The notes: generated by a model not told the origin, from the letters alone. A stretch of DNA of 6,015 bases from Bacteroidales bacterium (GCA_007131125.1 SLRE01000215.1:1-6015); one strand, 5' to 3'; positions 1 through 6,015 are shown, counted from the stretch's first letter. Numbers and translations: made by a program.

Positions 1-57
1 AACGAAGAGAAGAATCCGCTTTCGTTGTTTTTGCATGAAATGTTTAATTTTTTGCAT
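1..57 (-). CDS. Partial 5' end of a divergent gene, probable exported or membrane protein
   Basis: Reading leftwards from an ATG at 57-55, 19 codons stay open to the window edge and give MQKIKHFMQKQRKRILLFV. The run of Lys/Arg followed by Ile-Leu-Leu-Phe-Val resembles the start of a Sec signal peptide or an N-terminal membrane anchor. A second in-frame ATG at 36-34 would give the shorter start MQKQRKRILLFV, which looks even more like a standard signal peptide. A perfect TAnnTTTG box lies on the same strand at 78-71, just upstream, which supports a real transcript. The gene is divergent from holB. The product cannot be identified from so few residues, and a chance open frame is possible. Confidence 0.45.
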   Translation of the reverse strand, partial: MQKIKHFMQKQRKRILLFV

Positions 58-70
58 AACAAAAAGCCGA

Positions 71-78
71 CAAAAGTA
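71..78 (-). promoter_or_regulatory. Candidate -7 promoter box for the divergent left-edge gene
   Basis: On the minus strand this reads TACTTTTG, an exact match to the Bacteroidota -7 consensus TAnnTTTG. It ends 13 bases before the ATG at 57, so the leader would be only about ten bases. No clear TTG/TTTG -33 element sits at the expected 19-21 base spacing; the nearest TTTTG is about 31 bases upstream. The call therefore rests on the -7 box and its position. Confidence 0.4.
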
Positions 79-287
79 CAACTTTTTTTATAACCGGCTA
101 TTTTATACTCAAAATTTAATTTTCGACAAACGAAATTACTAAAAATTTATACAAAAACGGTTTTTTTTGTGATTTTTTTATTAACAAGCCGTTTTTAAAA
201 ATTGTTCATATCTTCTAAAACCATCGAAAAAAACAATTGTTCAGAAGAACGCTGTTAAAAAAATAAAAGATGAACCCGCATTGTTTG

Positions 288-312
288 CTGATAAAAAAAT
301 ATCAGGCATGCC
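288..312. repeat. Two abutting palindromes upstream of holB
   Basis: CTGATA (288-293) and TATCAG (300-305) form a perfect 6-base inverted repeat around six A residues. With one bulged G at 306 the arms extend to TGCTGATA and TATCAGGCA. The 8-base palindrome GGCATGCC (305-312) follows immediately and shares one base with it. Its few G/C bases stand out in the AT-rich surroundings. It could be a protein-binding site or a weak hairpin; with so much A/T around, chance is a real alternative. Confidence 0.35.
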
Positions 313-351
313 CATTTATCAAAAACCAGGCCAAAAATTTTATGTATTTTG

Positions 352-385
352 CCGGTCATAAAAAATTATGCAGGTTTTGACCCGG
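352..385. promoter_or_regulatory. Imperfect inverted repeat overlapping the holB -33 region, candidate operator
   Basis: CCGGTCA (352-358) pairs with TGACCCGG (378-385), with one bulged C. Nested inside is a smaller perfect repeat, CATAA (357-361) with TTATG (366-370). The right arm overlaps the TTTTG at 375-379 proposed as the holB -33 element, so a protein bound here could affect holB transcription. Function is inferred only from position and symmetry. Confidence 0.3.
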
Positions 386-410
386 TTTTCTTCAATAGGG
401 GTTAAATTTG
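375..410 (+). promoter_or_regulatory. Candidate holB promoter (Bacteroidota type)
   Basis: TAAATTTG at 403-410 matches the TAnnTTTG -7 consensus exactly and is followed by C, as is common in this phylum. TTTTG at 375-379 is a plausible -33 element, though the 23-base spacer is a little longer than the usual 19-21. Transcription would begin near 416, leaving a leader of about 44 bases before the ATG at 460. A second, weaker candidate (TATTTTG at 345-351, one T short of consensus) lies further upstream. Confidence 0.55.
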
Positions 411-459
411 CAGGGTATAAAAAAACGGATTTACTGATTCCTGGTAATTACCTCAAAAT

Positions 460-1608
460 ATGCAATTTAAAGACGTTGTGGGTCATCAGGCCCTTAAAAA
501 CCAGCTGATTTATAATGTTCACAATAACCGCATCAGCCATGCGCAGCTTTTTCTGGGGCCTGAGGGAAGTGGAGGTTTGCCCATGGCTTTGGCCTTTGCA
601 CAATATATACAGTGCCGCGACAAAAAACCCGAGGATGCCTGCGGGGTTTGCCCTTCCTGCCTGAAGCATAAAAAATTTGAACACCCCGACCTGCATTTCT
701 TTTTTCCGGTAGCCCGCACCAAAGCTTTCGAAAATACCGATCACGAAAAAATCACAAGCAAGGATTTTTACCGCCCCTGGAGGGAGTTGTTGCTGACCAC
801 TCCATATTTTAAATACAACCATTTTCTTGAAAAGATCGGCATCGAAAACAAACAGCCCCTCATCAATGCCAACAGTTGCAATGAGATCATCAAAACCCTC
901 GGGCTTAAATCTTTTGAAAGCGAATACAAAATTGTGCTGATTTGGCTGATAGAGGGACTGTATCATTCCGCTGCTCCAAAATTGCTGAAAATATTGGAGG
1001 AACCACCTGAAAAAACAGTGTTTCTATTGGTTTCCCATAACCAGGAAAAAATTTTATCCACCATTCGTTCGCGTACCCAGCTGGTAAAAGTGCCCCGGTT
1101 GAATGAAGAAGAAGTCAGGCAGGCTCTTACAGAACAATATGGGTGTGAGCCGGGCAGGGCAAAGCAAATCTCCCTGCTTTGCGAAGGCGATTTTGCTGAA
1201 GCTTTAAGGCTTGCCCTGGCAGGAAATGAGCCCCTGGCCGATTTCGACACTTTCAGGTACTGGATGCGGTTGTGCTACCGGAAAAACGTTCCCGAATTAT
1301 TGAAATGGGTGGACAGTATAAGCAAGGCCGGACGGGAAAAACAAAAATCATTTCTGCAATACGGTTTAAAGATGTTCAGGTTTTGCCTGTTGAGCAATTA
1401 CAAAGCCAGTCCCCTGGTACATATGGAGGGAGAAGAAAAAGACTTTATCCATGCCTTTTCTCCTTTTGTGAACCATCTTAACGGTCTGCAGATCGTGGAA
1501 GCTTTTAATGACGGGCTATACCATATTGAGCGCAATGCCAATCCGAAAATACTTTTTACCGACCTTTCATTTAACCTGGCAAGGCTTTTTGCTCCTTTCA
1601 AAAAGTAA
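460..1608 (+). CDS. holB: DNA polymerase III subunit delta' (clamp loader)
   Basis: The delta' subunit is the non-hydrolysing member of the clamp-loader pentamer that opens and places the sliding clamp on DNA. At 382 residues it is near the usual size. The AAA+ fold starts with the family-typical VVGHQALKNQL region (6-16). The P-loop (GPEGSGGLPMA, 33-43) lacks the catalytic Lys, as expected for an ATP-free delta'. Cys52, 61, 64 and 67 form the four-Cys zinc module seen in this family. HPDLHFFFPV (75-84) and AAPKLLKILEEPPEKT (171-186) are further hallmarks, followed by SRTQ (204-207) in the place of the SRC motif. Roughly residues 86-135 form an extended loop that I associate with Bacteroidota homologues. 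The ATG is supported by the match at the first residues; there is no Shine-Dalgarno sequence. ricT follows after 41 bases. Confidence 0.93.
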   Translation: MQFKDVVGHQALKNQLIYNVHNNRISHAQLFLGPEGSGGLPMALAFAQYIQCRDKKPEDACGVCPSCLKHKKFEHPDLHFFFPVARTKAFENTDHEKITSKDFYRPWRELLLTTPYFKYNHFLEKIGIENKQPLINANSCNEIIKTLGLKSFESEYKIVLIWLIEGLYHSAAPKLLKILEEPPEKTVFLLVSHNQEKILSTIRSRTQLVKVPRLNEEEVRQALTEQYGCEPGRAKQISLLCEGDFAEALRLALAGNEPLADFDTFRYWMRLCYRKNVPELLKWVDSISKAGREKQKSFLQYGLKMFRFCLLSNYKASPLVHMEGEEKDFIHAFSPFVNHLNGLQIVEAFNDGLYHIERNANPKILFTDLSFNLARLFAPFKK

Positions 1609-1626
1609 GATATTTTAGTAACTTTG
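1596..1626 (+). promoter_or_regulatory. Candidate internal promoter for ricT-gldH-PBP1A
   Basis: TAACTTTG at 1619-1626 is an exact TAnnTTTG box in the short holB-ricT gap. A weak -33 candidate, TTTC at 1596-1599, sits 19 bases upstream inside the last holB codons; a better TTTTTG (1586-1591) is too far away at 27 bases. The start site would fall near 1632, about 18 bases before the TTG start at 1650. The sequence TTTGCAGG is identical at the holB promoter (407-414). Confidence 0.5.
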
Positions 1627-1649
1627 CAGGCAAAACAAACGGCAAAACA

Positions 1650-2840
1650 TTGGATACCAAAGACCATCAGGAGTTTCTTTCACGCGGCTGCAAGTGTGCT
1701 CCCCAGCCTCATGCACGCCAGCTAAATGTGTTTGAGCATTCCTGCAACAAGCTGGATACTTTTGACTGGCTAAAAGACATTAAGCCCCCGGACGGGTATC
1801 CGGTTTTTGACATTGTGGAGGTACGCTTTAAAAACAGCCGCAAGGAATTTTTTCGCACCACCCCCGACCTGGAGATTGAAACCGGGGATATTGTTGCCGT
1901 TGAATCTTCGCCGGGGCACGATATCGGCATAGTAACCCTTACCGGGGAAATAGTGAGGCTGCAGTTGAAAAGCAAAAACATCAACCCAAAAACCACTGAA
2001 TTCCGGAAGGTTTATCGCAGGGCCAAGATCTCGGATATCGAAAAATGGGTTGATGCCGTAAGACTTGAGGATGACACCATGCTCCGCTCCAGGGAAATGG
2101 CCTGGTCGCTGAATCTTGACATGAAGATCAGCGATGTGGAATATCAGGGCGATCGCACCAAAGCCATTTTTTATTACACTGCCGATGAAAGGGTTGATTT
2201 CCGGGAATTGATCAAGGTGCTGGCCGATGCATTCAACGTGCGGATAGAGATGAAGCAAATTGGAATGCGCCAGGAAGCCAGTCGAATCGGGGGGATCGGG
2301 TCCTGCGGAAGGGAGCTTTGCTGTTCCACCTGGCTTACCAAATTTCAGTCGGTTTCTACTAACGCAGCCAGAACACAACAGCTTTCACTGAACCCACAGA
2401 AGCTGGCGGGGCAATGTAGCAAATTAAAATGCTGCATCAACTATGAAAACGACTGCTACCTGGATTATCTCAAAGACATGCCCGACACCTCAAAAGAGTT
2501 GTATACCAAAAGGGGTAAAGCCACTTTTCAGAAAATGGATGTGCTGAAAAAATCCATGGGGTATTCTTATGAAGACACCCCCAACCAGATCGTTATGCTG
2601 CCGGCAGAAAGGGTAAAGGAAATTATCGCTTTAAATGAAAAGAAACAAAAGCCCGATGATCTGGCTTCGGATGCCTTTGGCATTCCGGAAAATAATAATA
2701 AAACCATTGACCGGGAGGCCGACCCAGAGCTTGGCGACAGCCTGACACGCTTTGATAAACCTTCTAAAAGCAAGAAAAAGCGCAAAAAAAGAAAGCCCAG
2801 GGGGCAGCGCCAATCCGGAAAACGATCAGAAAAAAATTGA
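1650..2840 (+). CDS. ricT: RicT (YaaT) family protein with PSP1 domain
   Basis: This 396-residue protein belongs to the PSP1/RicT family. Bacillus RicT forms the Fe-S Ric complex with RicA and RicF, which acts in RNase Y-dependent mRNA maturation; the role in Bacteroidota is not established. The PSP1 core spans about residues 52-285 and includes GDIVAVESSPGHDIGIVTLTGE (79-100, quoted here as family signature) and two Cys clusters: CGRELCC (219-225) and CSKLKCC (256-262) plus Cys269. Cys14, Cys16 and Cys32 add an N-terminal group. The tail (about 371-396) is Lys/Arg-rich and low in complexity, perhaps binding nucleic acid. The start is TTG: no ATG exists upstream in frame, and the first internal Met is residue 144, beyond conserved sequence. 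It lies between holB and gldH, 14 bases before the latter. Family assignment is firm; function is inferred. Confidence 0.9.
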   Translation: MDTKDHQEFLSRGCKCAPQPHARQLNVFEHSCNKLDTFDWLKDIKPPDGYPVFDIVEVRFKNSRKEFFRTTPDLEIETGDIVAVESSPGHDIGIVTLTGEIVRLQLKSKNINPKTTEFRKVYRRAKISDIEKWVDAVRLEDDTMLRSREMAWSLNLDMKISDVEYQGDRTKAIFYYTADERVDFRELIKVLADAFNVRIEMKQIGMRQEASRIGGIGSCGRELCCSTWLTKFQSVSTNAARTQQLSLNPQKLAGQCSKLKCCINYENDCYLDYLKDMPDTSKELYTKRGKATFQKMDVLKKSMGYSYEDTPNQIVMLPAERVKEIIALNEKKQKPDDLASDAFGIPENNNKTIDREADPELGDSLTRFDKPSKSKKKRKKRKPRGQRQSGKRSEKN

Positions 2841-2854
2841 TCAAGCCTTCTTTC

Positions 2855-3328
2855 ATGAAAAAACCAAAAAAAATCTCTCTCCCCTTGCTGATTTTAAGCA
2901 TGGTCTTTGCACAGGCCTGCAATCCCGACCTGGTTTTCCAGGATAATCAAGCCATTCCATCAGAGGGATGGCACTACCAGGATAAGATCACTTTTTCTGT
3001 GGAAATGGACGACACCCTTTCCCTGCATAATCTTTACCTGGACGTAAGGAATACCACCGATTACGAATACCGTAATTTTTTCGTTTTCATGGATATTGAA
3101 TTTCCCGACAACCGGGTTTTGCGCGACACCATTGAGTGCATTCTGGCCGAACGATCAGGCGAATGGACCGGAAAAGGTTTTGGCCGTATCAAGTCCAACC
3201 GCTTCCTGTTTCGCACCGACGTATGGTTTCCCAAAAAAGGCACCTACACTTTTACTATTGAGCAGGGAATGCGTGAAGAGGTTTTACACGGAATAAAAGA
3301 TATTGGCATACATATTGAGAGAAAATAA
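2855..3328 (+). CDS. gldH: Gliding motility lipoprotein GldH
   Basis: GldH is a lipoprotein needed for gliding in Flavobacterium and belongs to the gene set linked with type IX secretion; homologues also occur in non-gliding Bacteroidota. The 157-residue product has a lipoprotein signal peptide: MKKPKK, a hydrophobic stretch (7-19) and Cys22 as the predicted lipidated residue. The lipobox is AQAC, with Ala and not the usual Leu at -3. The mature part shows family features: WHYQDKITFSVEMDDT (about 37-52), a beta-rich body with YLDVRNTTDYEYRNFFVF, GEWTGKGFGRIKSNRF and a C-terminal YTFTIEQGMREE segment. I chose the ATG at 2855 because it gives a normal signal peptide; a TTG at 2837 overlapping the ricT stop would add six residues in front of it. 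It probably shares a transcript with ricT and the following PBP gene. Confidence 0.85.
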   Translation: MKKPKKISLPLLILSMVFAQACNPDLVFQDNQAIPSEGWHYQDKITFSVEMDDTLSLHNLYLDVRNTTDYEYRNFFVFMDIEFPDNRVLRDTIECILAERSGEWTGKGFGRIKSNRFLFRTDVWFPKKGTYTFTIEQGMREEVLHGIKDIGIHIERK

Positions 3329-3386
3329 ACCTGTTGTGCAAGCGTTTTGATTAGGGTAAACAAACCATCCATCATTCATTAAGAAA

Positions 3387-5645
3387 ATGAGCAAAAAGAA
3401 GATAAAAGGCAAAAGAAGCCCGGTATTTTATTTCTGGATAATATTTTTCTCACCGGTAGTTTTGCTTTTCCTGTTGTTTTTCACCATCAACATTGGATTA
3501 TGGGGCTTTATGCCTTCGTTTGAAGAGCTGGAAAACCCCAGAAGCAACCTGGCCAGTGAGGTTTATTCGGCTGACGGGGTTTTATTGGGTACATTCTATA
3601 TCCACAACCGCTCCAATGTAAATTATGAAGATATTTCGCCCCAGACCGTTGAGGCATTGCTGGCAGCTGAGGACATCCGCTTTCATTACCATTCGGGAGT
3701 GGATATCCGCAGTATTTTCCGGGTGCTTTTCCGGAACATTCTAGGGGGGCAACGAAGTGCAGGCGGAGGGAGTACCCTGAGCCAGCAGCTGGCCAAAAAC
3801 CTTTTTCCGCGCCAGGATGATCCATCCCTCGCCCAGATGGTCATTATCAAGCTAAAGGAATGGGTAACGGCCGCCAAGCTTGAAAGAAACTACACCAAAG
3901 AAGAGATCATTGCCATGTACCTGAATACGGTTGATTTTGGCAGCCACGCTTTTGGGATCAAATCTGCGGCAAAAACCTATTTCAACACCACTCCCGACTC
4001 CCTGAAAACCGAAGAAGCCGCCCTGCTGGTAGGCATGCTTAAAGCACCTTCATGGTACCATCCGGTGCGCAACTCCGAAAGGGCCTTTCAGCGCAGACAG
4101 GTGGTTCTCAACCAAATGGCGCGCTATGAGTTCATTACCCCCGAAGAGTTTGACTCCCTGAGTACGATACCACTGGATATGACAAACTTCCAGGTACAGG
4201 ATCAACATACCGGCCTGGCTACCTATTTCCGGGAGAAACTACGAAAAGACCTGGCAGAATGGAGCCGCACCCGTACCAAACCCGACGGCACCAATTACAA
4301 CATTTACCGTGATGGTTTAAAGATTTACACCACCATTGATTCCAGGATGCAGCAATACGCTGAGGAAGCCGTTGAGGAACATCTCGGGGGGTACCTTCAG
4401 CCTGAGTTTTTCAGACATTGGCAGGGGCGCACAACCGCACCTTTTGATACCGATCTGACCCCGGAAGAAATTGACCGCATCTATAACAATGCCATAAGGC
4501 GCTCCGACCGCTACACCAATATGAGACTGGAAGGGCTGTCAGAGGATTCCATCCAGAAATCTTTCCATACCAAAGTACCCATGCGGGTATTTTCATGGGA
4601 AGGAGAGAAAGATACGGTGATGACCCCAATGGACTCCATCCGTTACTACAAGCATTTTCTGCGTACCGGGATGATGGCCGTTGAGCCTCAAACGGGTCAT
4701 GTGCGGGCCTATGTGGGCGGTCCCAACTTCAAGCACTTCAAATTTGATCATGTAACCGGCAGCCGCAGGCAGGTTGGTTCAACCTTTAAGCCTTTTCTTT
4801 ACACCCTGGCCATGCAGGAAGGGGAATTTGGTCCCTGCACGCAAGTGCCCAACACCCCGGTTAGTTTCCGGCTGGACGACGGAGACACCTGGACCCCAAA
4901 GAACGCCAGCGACCGCAGGGAAGGAGAAATGGTAACCCTTCAATGGGCATTGGCCAATTCTGTCAATTACATTTCGGCCTTCCTGATGAAAAGATATTCG
5001 CCCCTGGCAGTGATTAAGCTGGCCAGAAGAATGGGCATCACCAGCCATATCGATCCGGTGTATGCCATTGCATTGGGTACCCCCGATCTTTCGGTGTATG
5101 AAATGGTGGGGGCAAAATCCTCCTTTGTCAACAAAGGCGTTTACATTGAACCAACATTTGTTACCCATATCGAGGACCAGAACGGCAACCTGGTTGAGGC
5201 CTTTTCCCCTCACCAGGAGGAGGCCATGAGTGAGGAAACCGCTTACCTGATGGTCGAGTTGATGAAAGGGGTTGTGGAAAGCGGAACAGGTACCAGGTTG
5301 CGCTTCCGCTACGGTTTTGACCATCCCATTGCAGGCAAAACCGGTACCACGCAGAACAACTCTGACGGATGGTTCATTGGCATGACCCCCGACCTGGTTG
5401 CAGGGGTGTGGGTTGGAGCTGAAGACAGGGGTGCAAGGTTCCGTGAACTTTCCCTCGGACAGGGTGCCAACACGGCACTTCCCATCTGGGCCAAATTCAT
5501 GCAAAAGGTTTATGATGACGAAGAACTGGAAATAAGCAAGGAAGATTTTGAGAAACCCATGCGGCCCATTCGGTTCGAAACAGACTGCTCCAAAGTAGAA
5601 CGGCAAGCCCGTCCGGATGATTACTTCCGTGACGACCCGTTTTAA
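3387..5645 (+). CDS. mrcA: Penicillin-binding protein 1A (bifunctional class A PBP)
   Basis: It polymerises lipid II into glycan strands and cross-links the peptides, acting in the periplasm while anchored in the inner membrane. The 752-residue protein has a short basic cytoplasmic start and one membrane helix (about 13-38). The glycosyltransferase (family 51) domain has EDIRFHYHSGVD (95-106, catalytic Glu95), GGSTLSQQLAKNLF (127-140), ERNYTKEEIIAMYLN (166-180) and GSHAFGIKSAAKTYF (185-199). The transpeptidase domain carries the three penicillin-binding motifs: SxxK at Ser465-Lys468, SVN at 525-527 and KTGT at 651-654. All expected catalytic residues are present, so it should be active. The ATG at 3387 precedes an AAG-rich start and lies 58 bases after gldH with no promoter box seen, so co-transcription is likely. 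The gene is sometimes called ponA. Confidence 0.96.
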   Translation: MSKKKIKGKRSPVFYFWIIFFSPVVLLFLLFFTINIGLWGFMPSFEELENPRSNLASEVYSADGVLLGTFYIHNRSNVNYEDISPQTVEALLAAEDIRFHYHSGVDIRSIFRVLFRNILGGQRSAGGGSTLSQQLAKNLFPRQDDPSLAQMVIIKLKEWVTAAKLERNYTKEEIIAMYLNTVDFGSHAFGIKSAAKTYFNTTPDSLKTEEAALLVGMLKAPSWYHPVRNSERAFQRRQVVLNQMARYEFITPEEFDSLSTIPLDMTNFQVQDQHTGLATYFREKLRKDLAEWSRTRTKPDGTNYNIYRDGLKIYTTIDSRMQQYAEEAVEEHLGGYLQPEFFRHWQGRTTAPFDTDLTPEEIDRIYNNAIRRSDRYTNMRLEGLSEDSIQKSFHTKVPMRVFSWEGEKDTVMTPMDSIRYYKHFLRTGMMAVEPQTGHVRAYVGGPNFKHFKFDHVTGSRRQVGSTFKPFLYTLAMQEGEFGPCTQVPNTPVSFRLDDGDTWTPKNASDRREGEMVTLQWALANSVNYISAFLMKRYSPLAVIKLARRMGITSHIDPVYAIALGTPDLSVYEMVGAKSSFVNKGVYIEPTFVTHIEDQNGNLVEAFSPHQEEAMSEETAYLMVELMKGVVESGTGTRLRFRYGFDHPIAGKTGTTQNNSDGWFIGMTPDLVAGVWVGAEDRGARFRELSLGQGANTALPIWAKFMQKVYDDEELEISKEDFEKPMRPIRFETDCSKVERQARPDDYFRDDPF

Positions 5646-5663
5646 TAACCCCCAACAGAAAAA

Positions 5664-6015
5664 TTAAATGATCATTCCGGCACCAACGGTTTCGTTGGTG
5701 CTTTCGTCTATTATGATCACACTTCCCGTGGAACGATTCAACTGGTACTTATCGAAAAAGAATGGTCGGGTTGTACGTACCTGTATCCGGGCAATATCAT
5801 TCATGCCCACCTCCAGGTCATCCTGCTTGCGGTGAAGGGTGTTGATATCAATTTTGTACAAAATATTTTTCACCACACAGCGGGCTTCCTTTGTGGTATG
5901 ATGAATGGCATATTTCCCGTTAAGCTGTAACTTTCGGGGGTGCATCCAGCAAACCATAATGTCAAGATCCTGCGACACTTTGGGTACATTGTTTTCGCGT
6001 ACGATCATATCGCCC
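5664..6015 (-). CDS. cysN: Sulfate adenylyltransferase subunit 1 (CysN), C-terminal part
   Basis: CysN is the GTPase subunit which, with CysD, makes adenosine 5'-phosphosulfate from sulfate and ATP in assimilation. Only the last 116 residues are in the window; the open frame continues past the right edge. They cover the EF-Tu-like C-terminal barrel region: GDMIVRENNVPKVSQDLDIM, then VCWMHPRKLQLNGKY, IDINTLHRKQDDLEVGMNDI (matching the VNTLE...LNEI pattern of enterobacterial CysN), RIQVRTTRPFFFDKYQLNRSTG and the terminal FIVID-like segment VIIIDESTNETVGAGMII. The G-domain is outside the window. The frame ends at TAA without a fused APS kinase (CysC) domain, so this is not the CysNC form. It is convergent with PBP1A, with only 18 bases between the stop codons. 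Confidence 0.9.
   Translation of the reverse strand, partial: GDMIVRENNVPKVSQDLDIMVCWMHPRKLQLNGKYAIHHTTKEARCVVKNILYKIDINTLHRKQDDLEVGMNDIARIQVRTTRPFFFDKYQLNRSTGSVIIIDESTNETVGAGMII
5680..5701. terminator. Hairpin in the last cysN codons, possible terminator for PBP1A
   Basis: GCACCAAC (5680-5687) and GTTGGTGC (5694-5701) form a perfect 8-base stem with a 6-base loop. It starts 34 bases after the PBP1A stop codon. On the plus strand it is followed by TTTCGTCT, a poor but T-leaning tail. On the minus strand an ATTTTTCT-like tract begins about 14 bases after the stem. The hairpin lies inside the coding end of cysN (Thr-Asn-Glu-Thr-Val-Gly-Ala). No other terminator is visible between the convergent genes. 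A weak or bidirectional terminator is the likeliest reading. Confidence 0.4.

Larger units (their letters stand above)
58..459. other. AT-rich divergent intergenic region (402 bases)
   Basis: No convincing coding frame occurs here. Composition is strongly A/T with many A and T homopolymers, unlike the genes that follow. Visible structure: arms AAAAACGG (153-160) and CCGTTTTT (189-196), 28 bases apart; a direct repeat AATTGTTCA at 200-208 and 235-243; an inverted repeat GTTC/GAAC at 239-250; a hairpin at 288-305 abutting a GGCATGCC palindrome at 305-312; and an imperfect inverted repeat at 352-385 overlapping the holB promoter. Candidate promoters point outward to both sides. It is best read as a shared control region. 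I see no tRNA, DnaA-box cluster or small-RNA signature. Confidence 0.7.

Noticed and set aside
58..459. AT-rich region as a replication origin
   Set aside because: No cluster of DnaA boxes (TTATCCACA-like) is visible, and holB is not itself an origin marker.
562..588. Loss of the P-loop lysine in HolB as a sign of a broken gene
   Set aside because: Delta' subunits commonly lack a working ATP site, and the rest of the protein is intact, so this is normal for the family.
448..966. Minus-strand open frame of 172 codons opposite holB
   Set aside because: It overlaps the conserved zinc module and AAA+ core of holB on the other strand; no recognisable product.
1770..2378. Minus-strand open frame of 202 codons inside ricT
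   Set aside because: Opposite a conserved PSP1 domain, with no promoter-like box or family signature of its own.
3329..3386. A separate promoter for PBP1A in the gap after gldH
   Set aside because: No TAnnTTTG box occurs in these 58 bases; co-transcription with gldH is simpler.
2289..4391. Six-G tracts at 2289-2294, 3744-3749 and 4386-4391 as phase-variation sites
   Set aside because: They are short, fall in conserved in-frame coding sequence of housekeeping genes, and no frame disruption is seen.
4779..5606. Long minus-strand open frame of 275 codons inside the PBP1A gene
   Set aside because: It lies wholly opposite a gene with all catalytic motifs intact; its translation has no recognisable domain and looks like a codon-bias shadow.

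Overview
The window looks like chromosomal DNA from a member of the Bacteroidota, probably a Bacteroidales-type organism. Three things point there. GldH is a lipoprotein restricted to this phylum. The candidate promoters match the Bacteroidota TAnnTTTG -7 box and not the enterobacterial -10/-35 pair. The start codons follow A-rich leaders without a Shine-Dalgarno motif. Coding DNA is of moderate GC, while the long leader at the left is extremely AT-rich. I cannot assign a genus from sequence alone.

Layout, left to right. Positions 1-57 on the minus strand are probably the first 19 codons of a gene that leaves the window, with a basic-then-hydrophobic start like a signal peptide or membrane anchor. 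Positions 58-459 are an AT-rich divergent regulatory region with candidate promoters in both directions and several palindromes. Four plus-strand genes follow: holB (DNA polymerase III delta', 460-1608), ricT/PSP1-family protein (1650-2840, TTG start), gldH (lipoprotein, 2855-3328) and a class A penicillin-binding protein 1A (3387-5645). At the right edge, convergent on the minus strand, is the 3' end of cysN (sulfate adenylyltransferase large subunit, 5664-6015, truncated by the window).

How the genes relate. The plus-strand genes are closely packed (gaps of 41, 14 and 58 bases) and probably largely co-transcribed. A good internal promoter candidate just after holB could let ricT-gldH-PBP1A be expressed separately. 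The cluster joins replisome clamp loading, an iron-sulfur-type PSP1 protein, an outer-envelope lipoprotein of the gliding/type IX secretion set, and a bifunctional peptidoglycan synthase. The holB-ricT pairing also occurs in Bacillus (holB-yaaT), so it is an ancient neighbourhood. CysN belongs to sulfate assimilation and is functionally separate; a hairpin in the last codons of cysN may terminate PBP1A transcription.

I found no RNA gene, CRISPR array, insertion sequence or clear novel system. This is mainly a conserved housekeeping region, and the points worth a second look are regulatory.
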